Source of the DNA: Hawksworthiomyces lignivorus
Lineage: Eukaryota; Ascomycota; Sordariomycetes; Ophiostomatales; Ophiostomataceae
DNA: 64,000 nucleotides
Direction of reading: 5' to 3'
Assembly: GCA_002917075.1 (NCBI GenBank)
Contig: NTMA01000064.1
Span: 276,099 to 340,098, forward strand
Under the pieces are notes generated by a model. It made no database searches. It was not told where the DNA came from and saw nothing but the letters and a program-made list of their open reading frames with translations. The position numbers and the translations under genes are program-made. Shown here piece after piece: positions 55,457 through 64,000 of the stretch; the stretch's first letter is position 1, and each line of letters begins with the position of its first letter.

Positions 55457-56894
55457 TCAGATCTTCTCCCCCTCGAGGATCGGCTTGGCCTCGTCCGACT
55501 GCCACCAGCTGACGCCCGGCTCGCCGGGGAAGGCGTAGCGGTCCATGCTGGCGGGCTTCATCTCGACGCTGTAGCCGGCCTCGGTGGGCGTGGTGTAGTA
55601 GCCGTCGCGGATGACGGCCGGGTGCAGGAAGTGCTCGTGCAGGTGGTCGACGTACTCGAGCACGGAGCGCTTGCCGCTGACGGCGACGTAGTCGATGGTG
55701 CTGAGGTGCTGCGTGTACTCGGGCAGTCCGACGCCGCCAGAGTGGGGCACGACGGGGACGCCGAACTTTTTGGCGAGCAGCAGCACGGCCAGCACCTCGT
55801 TGACGCCGCCCAGGCGGCAGGCGTCGATCTGGCACACGTCGATGGCGCCCACCTGCAGCAGCTGCTTGAAGACGACGCGGTTCTGGCACATCTCGCCCGT
55901 GGCCACGCCGATGCCGTAGGGCCGCAGCGCGTCGCGCACGGCCTTGTGGCCCAGCACGTCGTCGGGCGACGTGGGCTCCTCGATGAACCACGGCTGGAAC
56001 TCTTTCAGGGCCGTCATGTACTCGATGGCCTCGGGCACCGACCACACCTGGTTGGCGTCCACCATGAGCACGCGGCCCTGGTCGTAGCCCAGCACGCGCC
56101 GCGCCGTCGCCAGCCGCCGGCGGTCGCGCGCCAGGTCGCCGCCCACCTTGAGCTTGAAGTGCCCGTAGCCCTTGGCCAGCGTCTCGCGCAGCAGCGCCTC
56201 CATCTTGTCCTCGCCGTACAGCAGCCACCCCGCCGACGTCGTGTACGCCGGCACCGCCTGGTCGCGCTCCGCGTCGTGCAGCCGCTCCGCCTTGCCCGCC
56301 TCCGCGTCGCGCAGCAGCGCCACCGCCTCCGCCGGCGTCAGCGCGTCCGTCAGGTACCGGAAGTCAATGCACCGCACCAGCTCCTCCGGCGTCATCTCCG
56401 CCACCACCCGCCACACCGGCTTGCCCAGCGTCTTGGCCCACAGGTCCCACACCGCGTTCACCACCGCCCCCAGCGCCAGGTGGATCACCCCCTTCTCCGG
56501 CCCGATCCACCGCAGCTGGCTGTCGTTGACCAGGTGCCGCCACGTCTGGCCCCAGTCGCTCACCAGCGACGACAGCGTGCGCCCGCGGATCCGGTCCGCC
56601 ACGTAGTTGATCGCCGCGCACACCAGGTCGTTGCCGCGGCCAATGGTGAACGTCTGCGCGCCGCGGCGCGTGTTAGCCAGGTCCTCTTCGTCTGCCGCAC
56701 AGTCCAAGAAGAGGGTAGCCTCCACAGAGCAGACTTACCATGCCGTGACCGGAGTATTTGGAGTCGGTCTCGATGATGCAGTAGGCAGACGAGTAGTCGC
56801 CAGCCGCGTTCATGGCGTCGGAGCCCGTCTTGTCTAGTGACGTGGGAAAGCGCACATCGCGCGTCTTCCAGCCGGTAATGGTGATCTCAGGCAT
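55457..56894 (-). CDS. L-fuconate dehydratase (enolase superfamily, ENOSF1/FucD-like)
   Basis: Exons 56894-56739 and 56653-55457 give 450 aa, the family length. The first exon encodes the capping domain start (ITITGWKTRDVRFPTSLDKT GSDAMN). The barrel carries FKLKVGGD (the KxK catalytic lysines at about 219/221), the metal ligands in VDANQVW (Asp251), FIEEPTSPDD (about Glu277) and GVATGEMCQNR (about Glu306), and the catalytic His in VVPHSGGVGL. The enzyme removes water from L-fuconate to give 2-keto-3-deoxy-L-fuconate in L-fucose or L-galactonate-type sugar acid breakdown. No other gene of that pathway is adjacent in the window. Confidence 0.93.
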
Positions 56895-58367
56895 GGCTGC
56901 GGTGGTGCGAGACTTTGCTCTGTGGCCCAATTGCCCGATTTGTGTGTCCTGAGAGAAAGCAGAGCCGCAATGGCAAATTGAATAGTGCCAGATGAGCAAT
57001 AGTGCCAGATGAGCTACAGAGAATCTTCGACACCTGTAAATATGTGTCAAACGCTCGACTCTCGTCTGCTGTGCCTTACTGCTAATTGTTTTAATCGATT
57101 TACATTTCTACTTTTGCTGGTTCGCGCCTCGTCCTTTTATGCCTTCCGTCCCCGAGATGCGGCACCATCCCCAGCTTCCCCATTGGACTCTGCTCCTCCT
57201 AGCTCCCCGGTTAACACCGACAGAAGCTTTCTACGATGCACATACACAGACGCGAAGTGTGAGGGGCAAACGAACTGAAGCTAAAACGCCTCAGGCTCGC
57301 TGCTCCGTACATCGCAGCAGGGTGGGGGGGTTGTTCCTCTCTGGCGCCTCCCGGCTCGAGAAAAAATGGGGTCTCTTGGTCTCCACGACGAAACATCGAC
57401 CATCTGATTGATGGAGAAACTTTGCTTGGAATTGCTACTAGTATCTAATTCGTGGTGGTCGAATTTCCAGTTTGGTACTCCGTACAATAGTGGTGTTATC
57501 CTCGACAGTGGCCATAGATCCATTAGTGTTCTATCCACTTGTTTTGCCGGTCTCCACCGTCTTTTTATAAATACGTTACTTTTTTATTGTAAGGAGTCTG
57601 CCGGCAATGAGCACGCCCTGAGGCAATAATAGGTCATGAGCTAACTGGGTCTGGAACTATGTGGTGTAAATGGCATATTGTATGTTGTGGGCTAGTTATC
57701 ATGCCAGAGTCTAATTATGTAGAGAATTTGCGACTTGGAGTGAAACTTGTCACCGACCCAGGTATAACTTCCGATCTCTGTAACTCCTACCCTCCCAGTC
57801 TACTACATCGTATTTTGACTACATGATTTCAAAGTCTTCGGTCTCTCCTGAACGACTCCACGAGAACCAAGCGGGGTGCCCATATGGCCGGGATGAAGTG
57901 TCTTCACTGTCCCACATCCAACCACGACCGCAGCCCGGAAGCCTAGCAAGCCCAGCCGGGGGAGTCCATGGATGCACCCATACCGGTTTACGAGGGTTTT
58001 CGATCGAGTTAAACATTAAGAGAGTGCACTAAATAACCGCGCTGGATTCCGCCCTTAATACTGTTATGGAGCATTGTGCCATCAAGGCCACTGAAAGCTT
58101 TTTGTGTGAACGAGAAGTGTTGAAACTCGACAAAGCACATTGGCACATTCTGCTCGGTACGAAAGGTCAGTCGTTTATAGCCCGGTTGTTTGGAGAAAAT
58201 TGTTTGAGCTCCTGCATCCGGGGGGAAGATTGCCGACGCCCAGCATGATGTCTCACCGGGTTCGCATAAGTGGGTGGTGTTGGTGTGCTTGATAGTACCT
58301 GAAGCATCTCTGAGTTGACCACCTATGTTCGTCGTATATCTTCTGAGGCAATATGCTGTTCCGCCCG
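56895..58367. other. Gene-poor region upstream of L-fuconate dehydratase
   Basis: About 1.4 kb with no recognised gene. The first few hundred bases are the promoter of the dehydratase gene; short frames on both strands look random. Confidence 0.5.
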
Positions 58368-58690
58368 CTACCGCTGCCGCTGCACCTGTTGGCGAAAAGT
58401 CCGCTCCTGCGCTGCTGCGAAAAGAGGTGCGACAATGGGGTCACCTCTGTTAGTTTCGTCGACTTTGAAGTTGTGTTTGTTAATACAGTTGCTTTGCATG
58501 ATAGTTTCCGTTCTTTGCAAGATACAACTATTTTGATCAGACATACCACTGCCGTCGTCTTCTCCTTCGGGAGATTTCAGCACAATGTCCGAGGCTTGAG
58601 TTGACAAGTCCATATCGTTGGCATCACCGGCCTCGACTATGCTAGCATATTCAACAGGTACTGTAGATTCTATTACATCTGTATCGCCAG
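58368..58690 (-). other. Possible extra coding exon downstream of the C2H2 gene
   Basis: A minus-strand frame that stays open from about 58690 to 58368 reads ESTVPVEYASIVEAGDANDM, then DLSTQASDIVLKSPEGEDDG. Its acidic, serine-rich composition is like the tails of zinc-finger proteins. It lies in the same phase as the upstream finger exon but is separated from it by stop codons (58773, 58725, 58698), and no good GT donor precedes the first stop. It may belong to an alternative transcript, or be chance. Confidence 0.3.
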
Positions 58691-58772
58691 GGAAAAGTTA
58701 ATAACAAAGAGGAACCAGTGAACATCAACGATTTTTTCGAAAATTGGAGCAATGGTAAGGCTTCTTACTCTT

Positions 58773-60930
58773 TTAATAATCCTCATTCGGCTTGCCGAGT
58801 TGATCAATCACCTCGACTGGATCGTGATCTGGATGCACGCCGTGCTTGTTGAGCATGTGGCGGCGCCAATTGTCTTTCCCAGGAAAAGACTTTCCGCTGC
58901 CGGCAGAATAAGGACAGCCCTCCTCGGTGCAGTGGTATCTACGAGCTCTGCTATGTTTGTCGTTAATATGACGGTCTAGATGCGTCTTGGTCCCAAACTT
59001 CTTGCCGCATCCTGCAACTGGGCATTCGTGTGGCCGCTCGTGGTAGCGTTTGTGATGACTTGACGCTTGTTAGGACGGACTAAACACGATATGAGATGAA
59101 CCCAGAGAGAACTTACTTCAGTTTGTGAATTTGATCAAAAACGCGACCACATTCATCACAAGCAAATTCTCTCAGAGAAGAAACTGCATACGTCGTCAAC
59201 ACAGAACTGAACATTTAGCTCAAGGTGCAAAGCCCAGCATTGTGCATTTGACTCACATGAAACCTGCTCCATAGACCGGATCGATGGGCTACGACTGCGG
59301 TTCTCCTGGTTGCCCGTGATGATGAAGCGGAAGTCTTCATGCTGGGCCTCGGTAACCAGGGCGGCCGCTCTGCTAACGCGCTCGCGGATGACATAATCTT
59401 CAAACGCCTCGTCGACGGGTTCCGTGAGGGATGAGCCACTGGAAGACGTTTCTAGTTGTTTGTCCTCATCGTCATTGTTGTAATTCTCGTCATCGTACAA
59501 TTTTGGCAGGGAAAAGAGAGCCAGCTGCTCCTGGTGATGGGCTACATGTCTCCGGTAGTGCTTGACAGATGTGAGGGGGACGTCGCAGAAGGGACACTTT
59601 ACCCCTTGTTGCATGTTCATCGGCCTCTCATAGAGCTTAATAGCATACTGGAGTTCCATAGCAGGGAATGCTTGGGGGTGATCATTGGCCATGTGCGTCT
59701 TGAAGCTTGCCGCAGAGTTGAATGTTTTGGAGCAGCCTGCCACCGGACACTGCCATATTTTCCAGTGGTGCTGCAAGACATGGTCCATCCACTGCCGGCG
59801 CCGGCCGAACTCTTGATCTGCTACTTCGCAGTCTCCATCCAAGCAAACGTATGGGCGCAGGTCTCGGAACACGTGCTTCCTAGGATTCGCTGATTAGCGC
59901 AAGCAAAGGAGACAGAAGTGTTTATAGTTTTCCTTATGAGAATGTAGAGTTCTTTTTTTTTGGATACTTACTTCCATGCCCATGTCGACGTTACTAGAAT
60001 TATCATGTAACAAAAGGGACATTCGACAGGGCCACTTCTTGCCCCAGCTGGCATTTGCGGAATGCTGAGCTTATCTGTTGCCGACACGGATGTGGCAAAG
60101 GATGTCTGTGACATGCCCATCTCAGATGCGCCATCTTCGTCAATAGCGGCATTGATGTCGAAGGACGCATCTTGCTTGACCGCATTTGGGATGGACGAGG
60201 CCACCGTGCTCTGTGGTACTTCGGTCTTGCTTGTGTCATGGTCCAAGCCTTTGGCCAGCTGTTTGTGATGCGATTCTCGGTACTTGAAGTACTGGCGGCG
60301 CCTGGAACTGGCTTTTCCCAACCGCTCGGATATGACTTCGTCCATGGTTGGGAACTTTTCACGCACGTGCAGAATGTCAAACGCCTCGTAATGGCTAGTA
60401 TCCGTGCCTTTCGATGCCCGAAATCGATCGTGTGGCGCTGGGTTGCGAATAGCCACCGAGAGGCGAAGCAGACAGTTGGTGATATCGGCGATATTACGTA
60501 GTATTTGTGCTAATTCTGTGGGCGGTATCAAGTCGCCGTCTTCTTTCCAAGCCTCGCCTTCGTCCATCCCTGCGGATAAATCACCAGAGATGCTGTCATC
60601 GTCATCAATGTCATCTACAGAGAGCTTATCCCACGGCACTCTGTCACCTTGGAGGATCGAACGGGCATCCTCAATCAATTCGTTCAGATCCCTTAGCAAC
60701 CTAAGCACCTCGAGCCGAATATGAGAAGCATCCCGCAGCCGATATTCCAGTGAGCTTTTGCCAGTCTGGTGAGCACCAATATTCGCAGCCCATACTTTGA
60801 ACCGGGCCAGCTCGTCCTGAACCTTAGGGAGCGTCACACCTCCTTCTTCCCAGCCTTCATCGTTCAGAGATAGGAGCGACTTGAAGTCGGAGAGGCAGCG
60901 AGAAACGATATGGCCAATGGATTCTGCCAT
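58773..60930 (-). CDS. C2H2 zinc-finger protein with fungal-specific N-terminal helical region
   Basis: Exons 60930-59972, 59879-59257, 59183-59117, 59058-58773 give 644 aa. The N-terminal 320 residues (MAESIGHIVSRCLSDFKSLL...) resemble the helical region of a large family of fungal C2H2 proteins, with an acidic stretch (DDIDDDDSISGD). Six finger-like units follow from about residue 325: examples are WQCPVAGC...HMANDH, FACDECGRVFDQIHKLNH (its CX2CX12HX3H pattern is made by splicing), HECPVAGC...HINDKH and YHCTEEGC...HMLNKH. The third (KCPFC...HVAHHQEQLALFSLP) is a hallmark of this family. Members often sit beside NLR, HET or kinase-like genes. Its divergent neighbour 589 bases away is the pseudokinase-like gene. 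Confidence 0.88.
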
Positions 60931-61519
60931 GAAGTCCGAATCTTGTTTACCATGGCATTAAGATCAGTACAGAGAGACACAGTATTGCATGAAAAGGATG
61001 TTATCAGCAATGAGGCTATTACTAAGAAAAAATTATTGATATTTACCGAGTTAGAGAAAAACGTGTTGAGTTGACCCCACTACCTTGTCGTTCAGCCTCG
61101 TTTGTGTTTCTTGTTATGGCGAAATCCAAAGTGGCTCTGTAAACTTTTGCTCTTCTGAAAGCATATAGAGTGGATATGCACTCTCACTTCAAAAGGAATT
61201 ATATTGTCTCTTTGGCTTCTCGACGTCCCGAAAATACATCATGCTCGACTAAGTTGTTGTTTCTCGGCAAGCTACATTGTTGTCTGTTCGGTAGCTTTGA
61301 AAAATAAATTAGGGGTGCTGAACACGTAGCGGGGAATGTTGCATTGACCTCTTTAGAGACTTGGTTCGTAAGGGGCTCTTACTGGAACTCAGCCGTACAG
61401 GTGCAATACTTGAGCGCTGACTGAATTCGCGAGAGACGAGCCTCCTACCCTCTTTTTTTTCTTGTCTCGGCATTCAACGACAACAGCATCGTCCCCGCGG
61501 CGAGCCATGAGTCAACGGC
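60931..61519. promoter_or_regulatory. Divergent promoter between the C2H2 gene and the HeLo-like/pseudokinase gene
   Basis: The 589 bases separate two outward-facing start codons. A pyrimidine-rich tract precedes the plus-strand gene (61441-61465). No repeated motif was identified. Confidence 0.5.
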
Positions 61520-63340
61520 ATGTCTGGAATCGAAATAGTGGGACTTGTTCTGGGAGCGATCCCGCTGGTCATCTCAGGCATGGAGCACTATGCCGACGGA
61601 GTCTCGACCATGGGGCGCTTTCGCAAATACCGGCTAGAGCTGAAGGCACTTATCAGCATTCTGAAAACTGAGAAGGCAAAGCTGATGAACACATGCGATA
61701 AGCTCTTGATTGGGATTGCGCCGACGGACAAAATCGAGGACATGATTGAGGACCCATTTGGACCGATGTGGACGGACCCGTATATCCAGAAAAAGATTCA
61801 GATGCGGTTGTGGCGGTCTTACGACGAGTTCGAAAGCACAATTCAAGATGTCCATACGGCGATTCAAGAAATGAATGATAGGCTCGGACTACGACCGGAT
61901 GGCAAGATCGAGTGGCTCGAGGGCAACGCACTCCTTCGAGAGCTTAAGAGGGCGAAGTTCTCTCTGGGAAAGGCCAGCTACGACGACCTGTTAGCGCGGA
62001 TCAAGGACGGCATCGCCAGCCTCGACACGCTCACAGCACAAAATGTGGAGTTGGAGCCGAAGCGAAGGATACGTTCACAGGGCCGTCTGTTGACGCTATT
62101 ACGACAGATTTCCAAGAGTATCTACCGGGCTCTTCAGGGTAGTTTTCAATGTCGCGACACGCATGCCCTTAACCTAGAGCTGGTGCCGCGGGCCGCCGAT
62201 TTCACGCCACACGACGATGATGAGAAAATCGCTAAAGGACTTTATTTTCGAATTGCCATTGCTAGCCATCCCAATAGCAAGGCTTGCGTCTGGAATGATG
62301 TAGTGGTCAAGGAGATGACCGTGTCCAGCAGACTGGCACAATCAACAAGCCCTCAAACGGTTATGAAAAAGAGAGGCGGCAAAGGAAAGTCAGTCAGCTT
62401 TTTGTGGCAAAGCAGCATTACCTCGACTGGTACCACTTCCTCTGTCGCCAGCACGACAGTTACTAACAGCTTTGACAAAGGCGGCGTTTGTACTTCGAGC
62501 GCCAGCACAACAATCATAGCCCTTGAAAACGCCAACGCGGTCACAGTTCCTATCTTTAGCCCAGAAAATAGCTTGTCCATAGGACATAGTAGTGGAATAA
62601 CGGCAACCACAAACTGTCTCTGCAAGATACTGTCAACAGCAAAGGGGTCGGTATCGTATTGCTACGGGTATATTGTCGACAAGCTGCAGACGAAGGAGTA
62701 CGGCGTATTCCAGGCAACTGCTGTAGCGAACAACAGCGGACAGCTTTGGTCGACTGTCTCTCTACGTCAGGCGTTGGAGCAGCAGTCAGACACGCAGGTG
62801 TCTAAAAGGTCAGGAAAAGCTGCTGCCCTGCCACCCATGACCTACCGAGATCGCCTATATCTTGCCGCTACCATCTCGTCGAGCGTGCTGCAGCTGCACG
62901 AGACACCGTGGCTCAGCGGCAACGCGCTAACGAGCGACAATATCTTGTTCATCAACTATTACGGAAGTGATCCGCTATATTCACACGCCTTTGTGGCAGC
63001 AAGTGTGCCTGATCACCAACCAGCAGCAGCGGCAGCAAGCGTATACAGTGTCGGCCTTGATCCAACGCTACTGTCGCTTGGCGTGCTACTGGTCGAGCTG
63101 ATATTAGGGCAGATCTTGCATAACAACGCAGATGTACTGGCACAATACGCGGCGGCGCAGAAACTGTTAAACGAAGTTGAGCAGCAGGGAGGGATCAACT
63201 ATGTCAGCGCGGTTCGGCGGTGTCTCAACTACCACCAGTTTCGATATAAGCTGAGTCTTGAAGATCAGGAGTGCCGACAGGATGTATACAACACCGTAGT
63301 AGCTCTGTTAGAAGAAGCATATAGCGAGATTCGTGACTAA
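61520..63340 (+). CDS. HeLo-like N-terminal domain fused to a kinase-like (DUF7580-type) domain
   Basis: A single exon of 606 aa. The N-terminus MSGIEIVGLVLGAIPLVISG is the hydrophobic first helix typical of fungal HeLo-like/SesA-type cell-death domains; helical, charged sequence follows to about residue 200 (YRLELKALISILKTEKAKLM...). The C-terminal half resembles the kinase-like domain of this fungal family: LYLAATISSSVLQLHETPWL, SGNALTSDNILF in the place of the catalytic loop (no HRD Asp), and SLGVLLVELILGQIL near the end. No VAIK Lys, HRD or DFG is visible, so it should be catalytically dead. The arrangement recalls MLKL (helical executioner plus pseudokinase). Likely role: regulated cell death or incompatibility (inference). 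Confidence 0.8.
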   Translation: MSGIEIVGLVLGAIPLVISGMEHYADGVSTMGRFRKYRLELKALISILKTEKAKLMNTCDKLLIGIAPTDKIEDMIEDPFGPMWTDPYIQKKIQMRLWRSYDEFESTIQDVHTAIQEMNDRLGLRPDGKIEWLEGNALLRELKRAKFSLGKASYDDLLARIKDGIASLDTLTAQNVELEPKRRIRSQGRLLTLLRQISKSIYRALQGSFQCRDTHALNLELVPRAADFTPHDDDEKIAKGLYFRIAIASHPNSKACVWNDVVVKEMTVSSRLAQSTSPQTVMKKRGGKGKSVSFLWQSSITSTGTTSSVASTTVTNSFDKGGVCTSSASTTIIALENANAVTVPIFSPENSLSIGHSSGITATTNCLCKILSTAKGSVSYCYGYIVDKLQTKEYGVFQATAVANNSGQLWSTVSLRQALEQQSDTQVSKRSGKAAALPPMTYRDRLYLAATISSSVLQLHETPWLSGNALTSDNILFINYYGSDPLYSHAFVAASVPDHQPAAAAASVYSVGLDPTLLSLGVLLVELILGQILHNNADVLAQYAAAQKLLNEVEQQGGINYVSAVRRCLNYHQFRYKLSLEDQECRQDVYNTVVALLEEAYSEIRD

Positions 63341-63900
63341 GTAGCTGTAATTCAGAGCACAGCTGCTTCTATGATTGCGGACCAAAAACGGTGATGCCCT
63401 CGCCTCTGCTTTAACCAGTTCATGACAACACTTTTGCTAGCCTTCACGTTAAGACACTATTTATTAAAAGACACCTTCACAGGAGGAGACGGTGTTTTTC
63501 TAATGAATTGGACAAGAACGGCTGGTCCTACAGACGGCGGGGGACGAACGGATTAGTTTTTTGGGAAGCGCTTTTAGTTACGGTATTTGGTAATATATTT
63601 TAAGAAAATTGAAAGTTATATCATGTAATTAAAGTTATTACAATATGTATTTTTAATAATTTATGGAAGGTTTAGTATTTATATTAAGGTTATATTAATG
63701 TAAATAAAAGAACATGATTTGAAACGGCCAGTCCGTTGTAAGAAAGTTTGTAAAAAAAATAAATAAATAAATAAAAATAAAAATTATAAAAAGAAAAAAG
63801 AAAAGAAAAGAAAAGAAGAAAATTACCGATTTAGAAAAATTGTCGATATGTAATAAAATAAGCACGGTAATTTTCTATCTTTTTCTCTTCCGCTATGTTT
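63341..63900. other. AT-rich low-complexity flank
   Basis: From about 63590 the base composition becomes strongly AT-rich. AAAT and AAAAG microsatellites lie at 63749-63822. No gene was recognised. Confidence 0.6.
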
Positions 63901-64000
63901 CCTTTTTTTCTTTTTTCTTTTTTCTTTTTTCTTTTTTCTTTTTTCTTTTTTCTTTTTTCTTTTTTCTTTTTTCTTTTTTCTTTTTTCTTTTTTCTTTTTT
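63901..64000. repeat. (TTTTTTC)n microsatellite running off the window
   Basis: About 13 copies of the 7-base unit, continuing to the last base of the window. The array is not a TTAGGG telomere. Confidence 0.95.

Noticed and set aside
55349..56776. Plus-strand open frame of 475 codons
   Set aside because: Antisense shadow of the L-fuconate dehydratase gene, dominated by Arg/His/Leu repeats.
63901..64000. Telomere repeat at the window end
   Set aside because: The unit is TTTTTTC, not TTAGGG/CCCTAA, so it is a microsatellite.

Overview
The window reads as nuclear DNA of a filamentous ascomycete (Pezizomycotina, probably Sordariomycetes; Hypocreales is a guess). The reasons are genes split by short GT-AG introns of about 50-130 bases with CTAAC/CTAAT-like branch sites, a Zn2Cys6 regulator, a HET-domain gene, a GPI-anchored aspartic protease, a membrane-anchored multicopper oxidase and a GH81 glucanase. 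No ribosomal RNA, tRNA, CRISPR or intact transposon was recognised. Exon boundaries were worked out by hand from splice sites and reading frame; all lengths quoted are for the spliced model.

Layout. 0-4 kb: a stand-alone bacterial-type histidinol/sulfopropanediol dehydrogenase and a GPI-anchored aspartic protease. 7.6-9.4 kb: a flavin-containing monooxygenase between two long gene-poor stretches. 11.2-27 kb: a dense block of eight genes: class III CoA-transferase, Zn2Cys6 regulator, PRISE-type reductase, zinc alcohol dehydrogenase, aldehyde dehydrogenase, MFS sugar-porter-type transporter, metallo-beta-lactamase-fold lactonase and acyl-CoA dehydrogenase. 27.7-36.8 kb: a HET protein, a secreted protein with weak Hsp70/actin-fold signatures, an LCMT/TcmP-type methyltransferase and a coiled-coil protein. 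37-48.2 kb: secreted phospholipase C, anchored multicopper oxidase, two gene relics with frameshifts, and GH81 glucanase. 49-53 kb: a conserved island (Stn1-like, DNAJC9-like, zinc deaminase). 53.8-57 kb: a secreted copper-site (SURNod19/PHM-like) protein and L-fuconate dehydratase. 58-63.3 kb: a C2H2 zinc-finger protein divergent from a HeLo-like/pseudokinase protein. The window ends in AT-rich DNA and a long TTTTTTC microsatellite.

Main result. The 11-27 kb block looks like an undescribed catabolic regulon. Four exact copies of the dyad TCGG-N9-CCGA lie 210-280 bases upstream of the CoA-transferase, PRISE, lactonase and acyl-CoA dehydrogenase genes. Three one-mismatch copies lie upstream of the regulator itself, in the shared alcohol/aldehyde dehydrogenase promoter and upstream of the transporter. 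This is the kind of site a dimeric Zn2Cys6 protein binds, so the embedded regulator is the natural candidate. The enzyme set suggests uptake of an enone or lactone compound, reduction, ring opening, oxidation of the alcohol to an acid, CoA activation and dehydrogenation. The substrate cannot be named from sequence.
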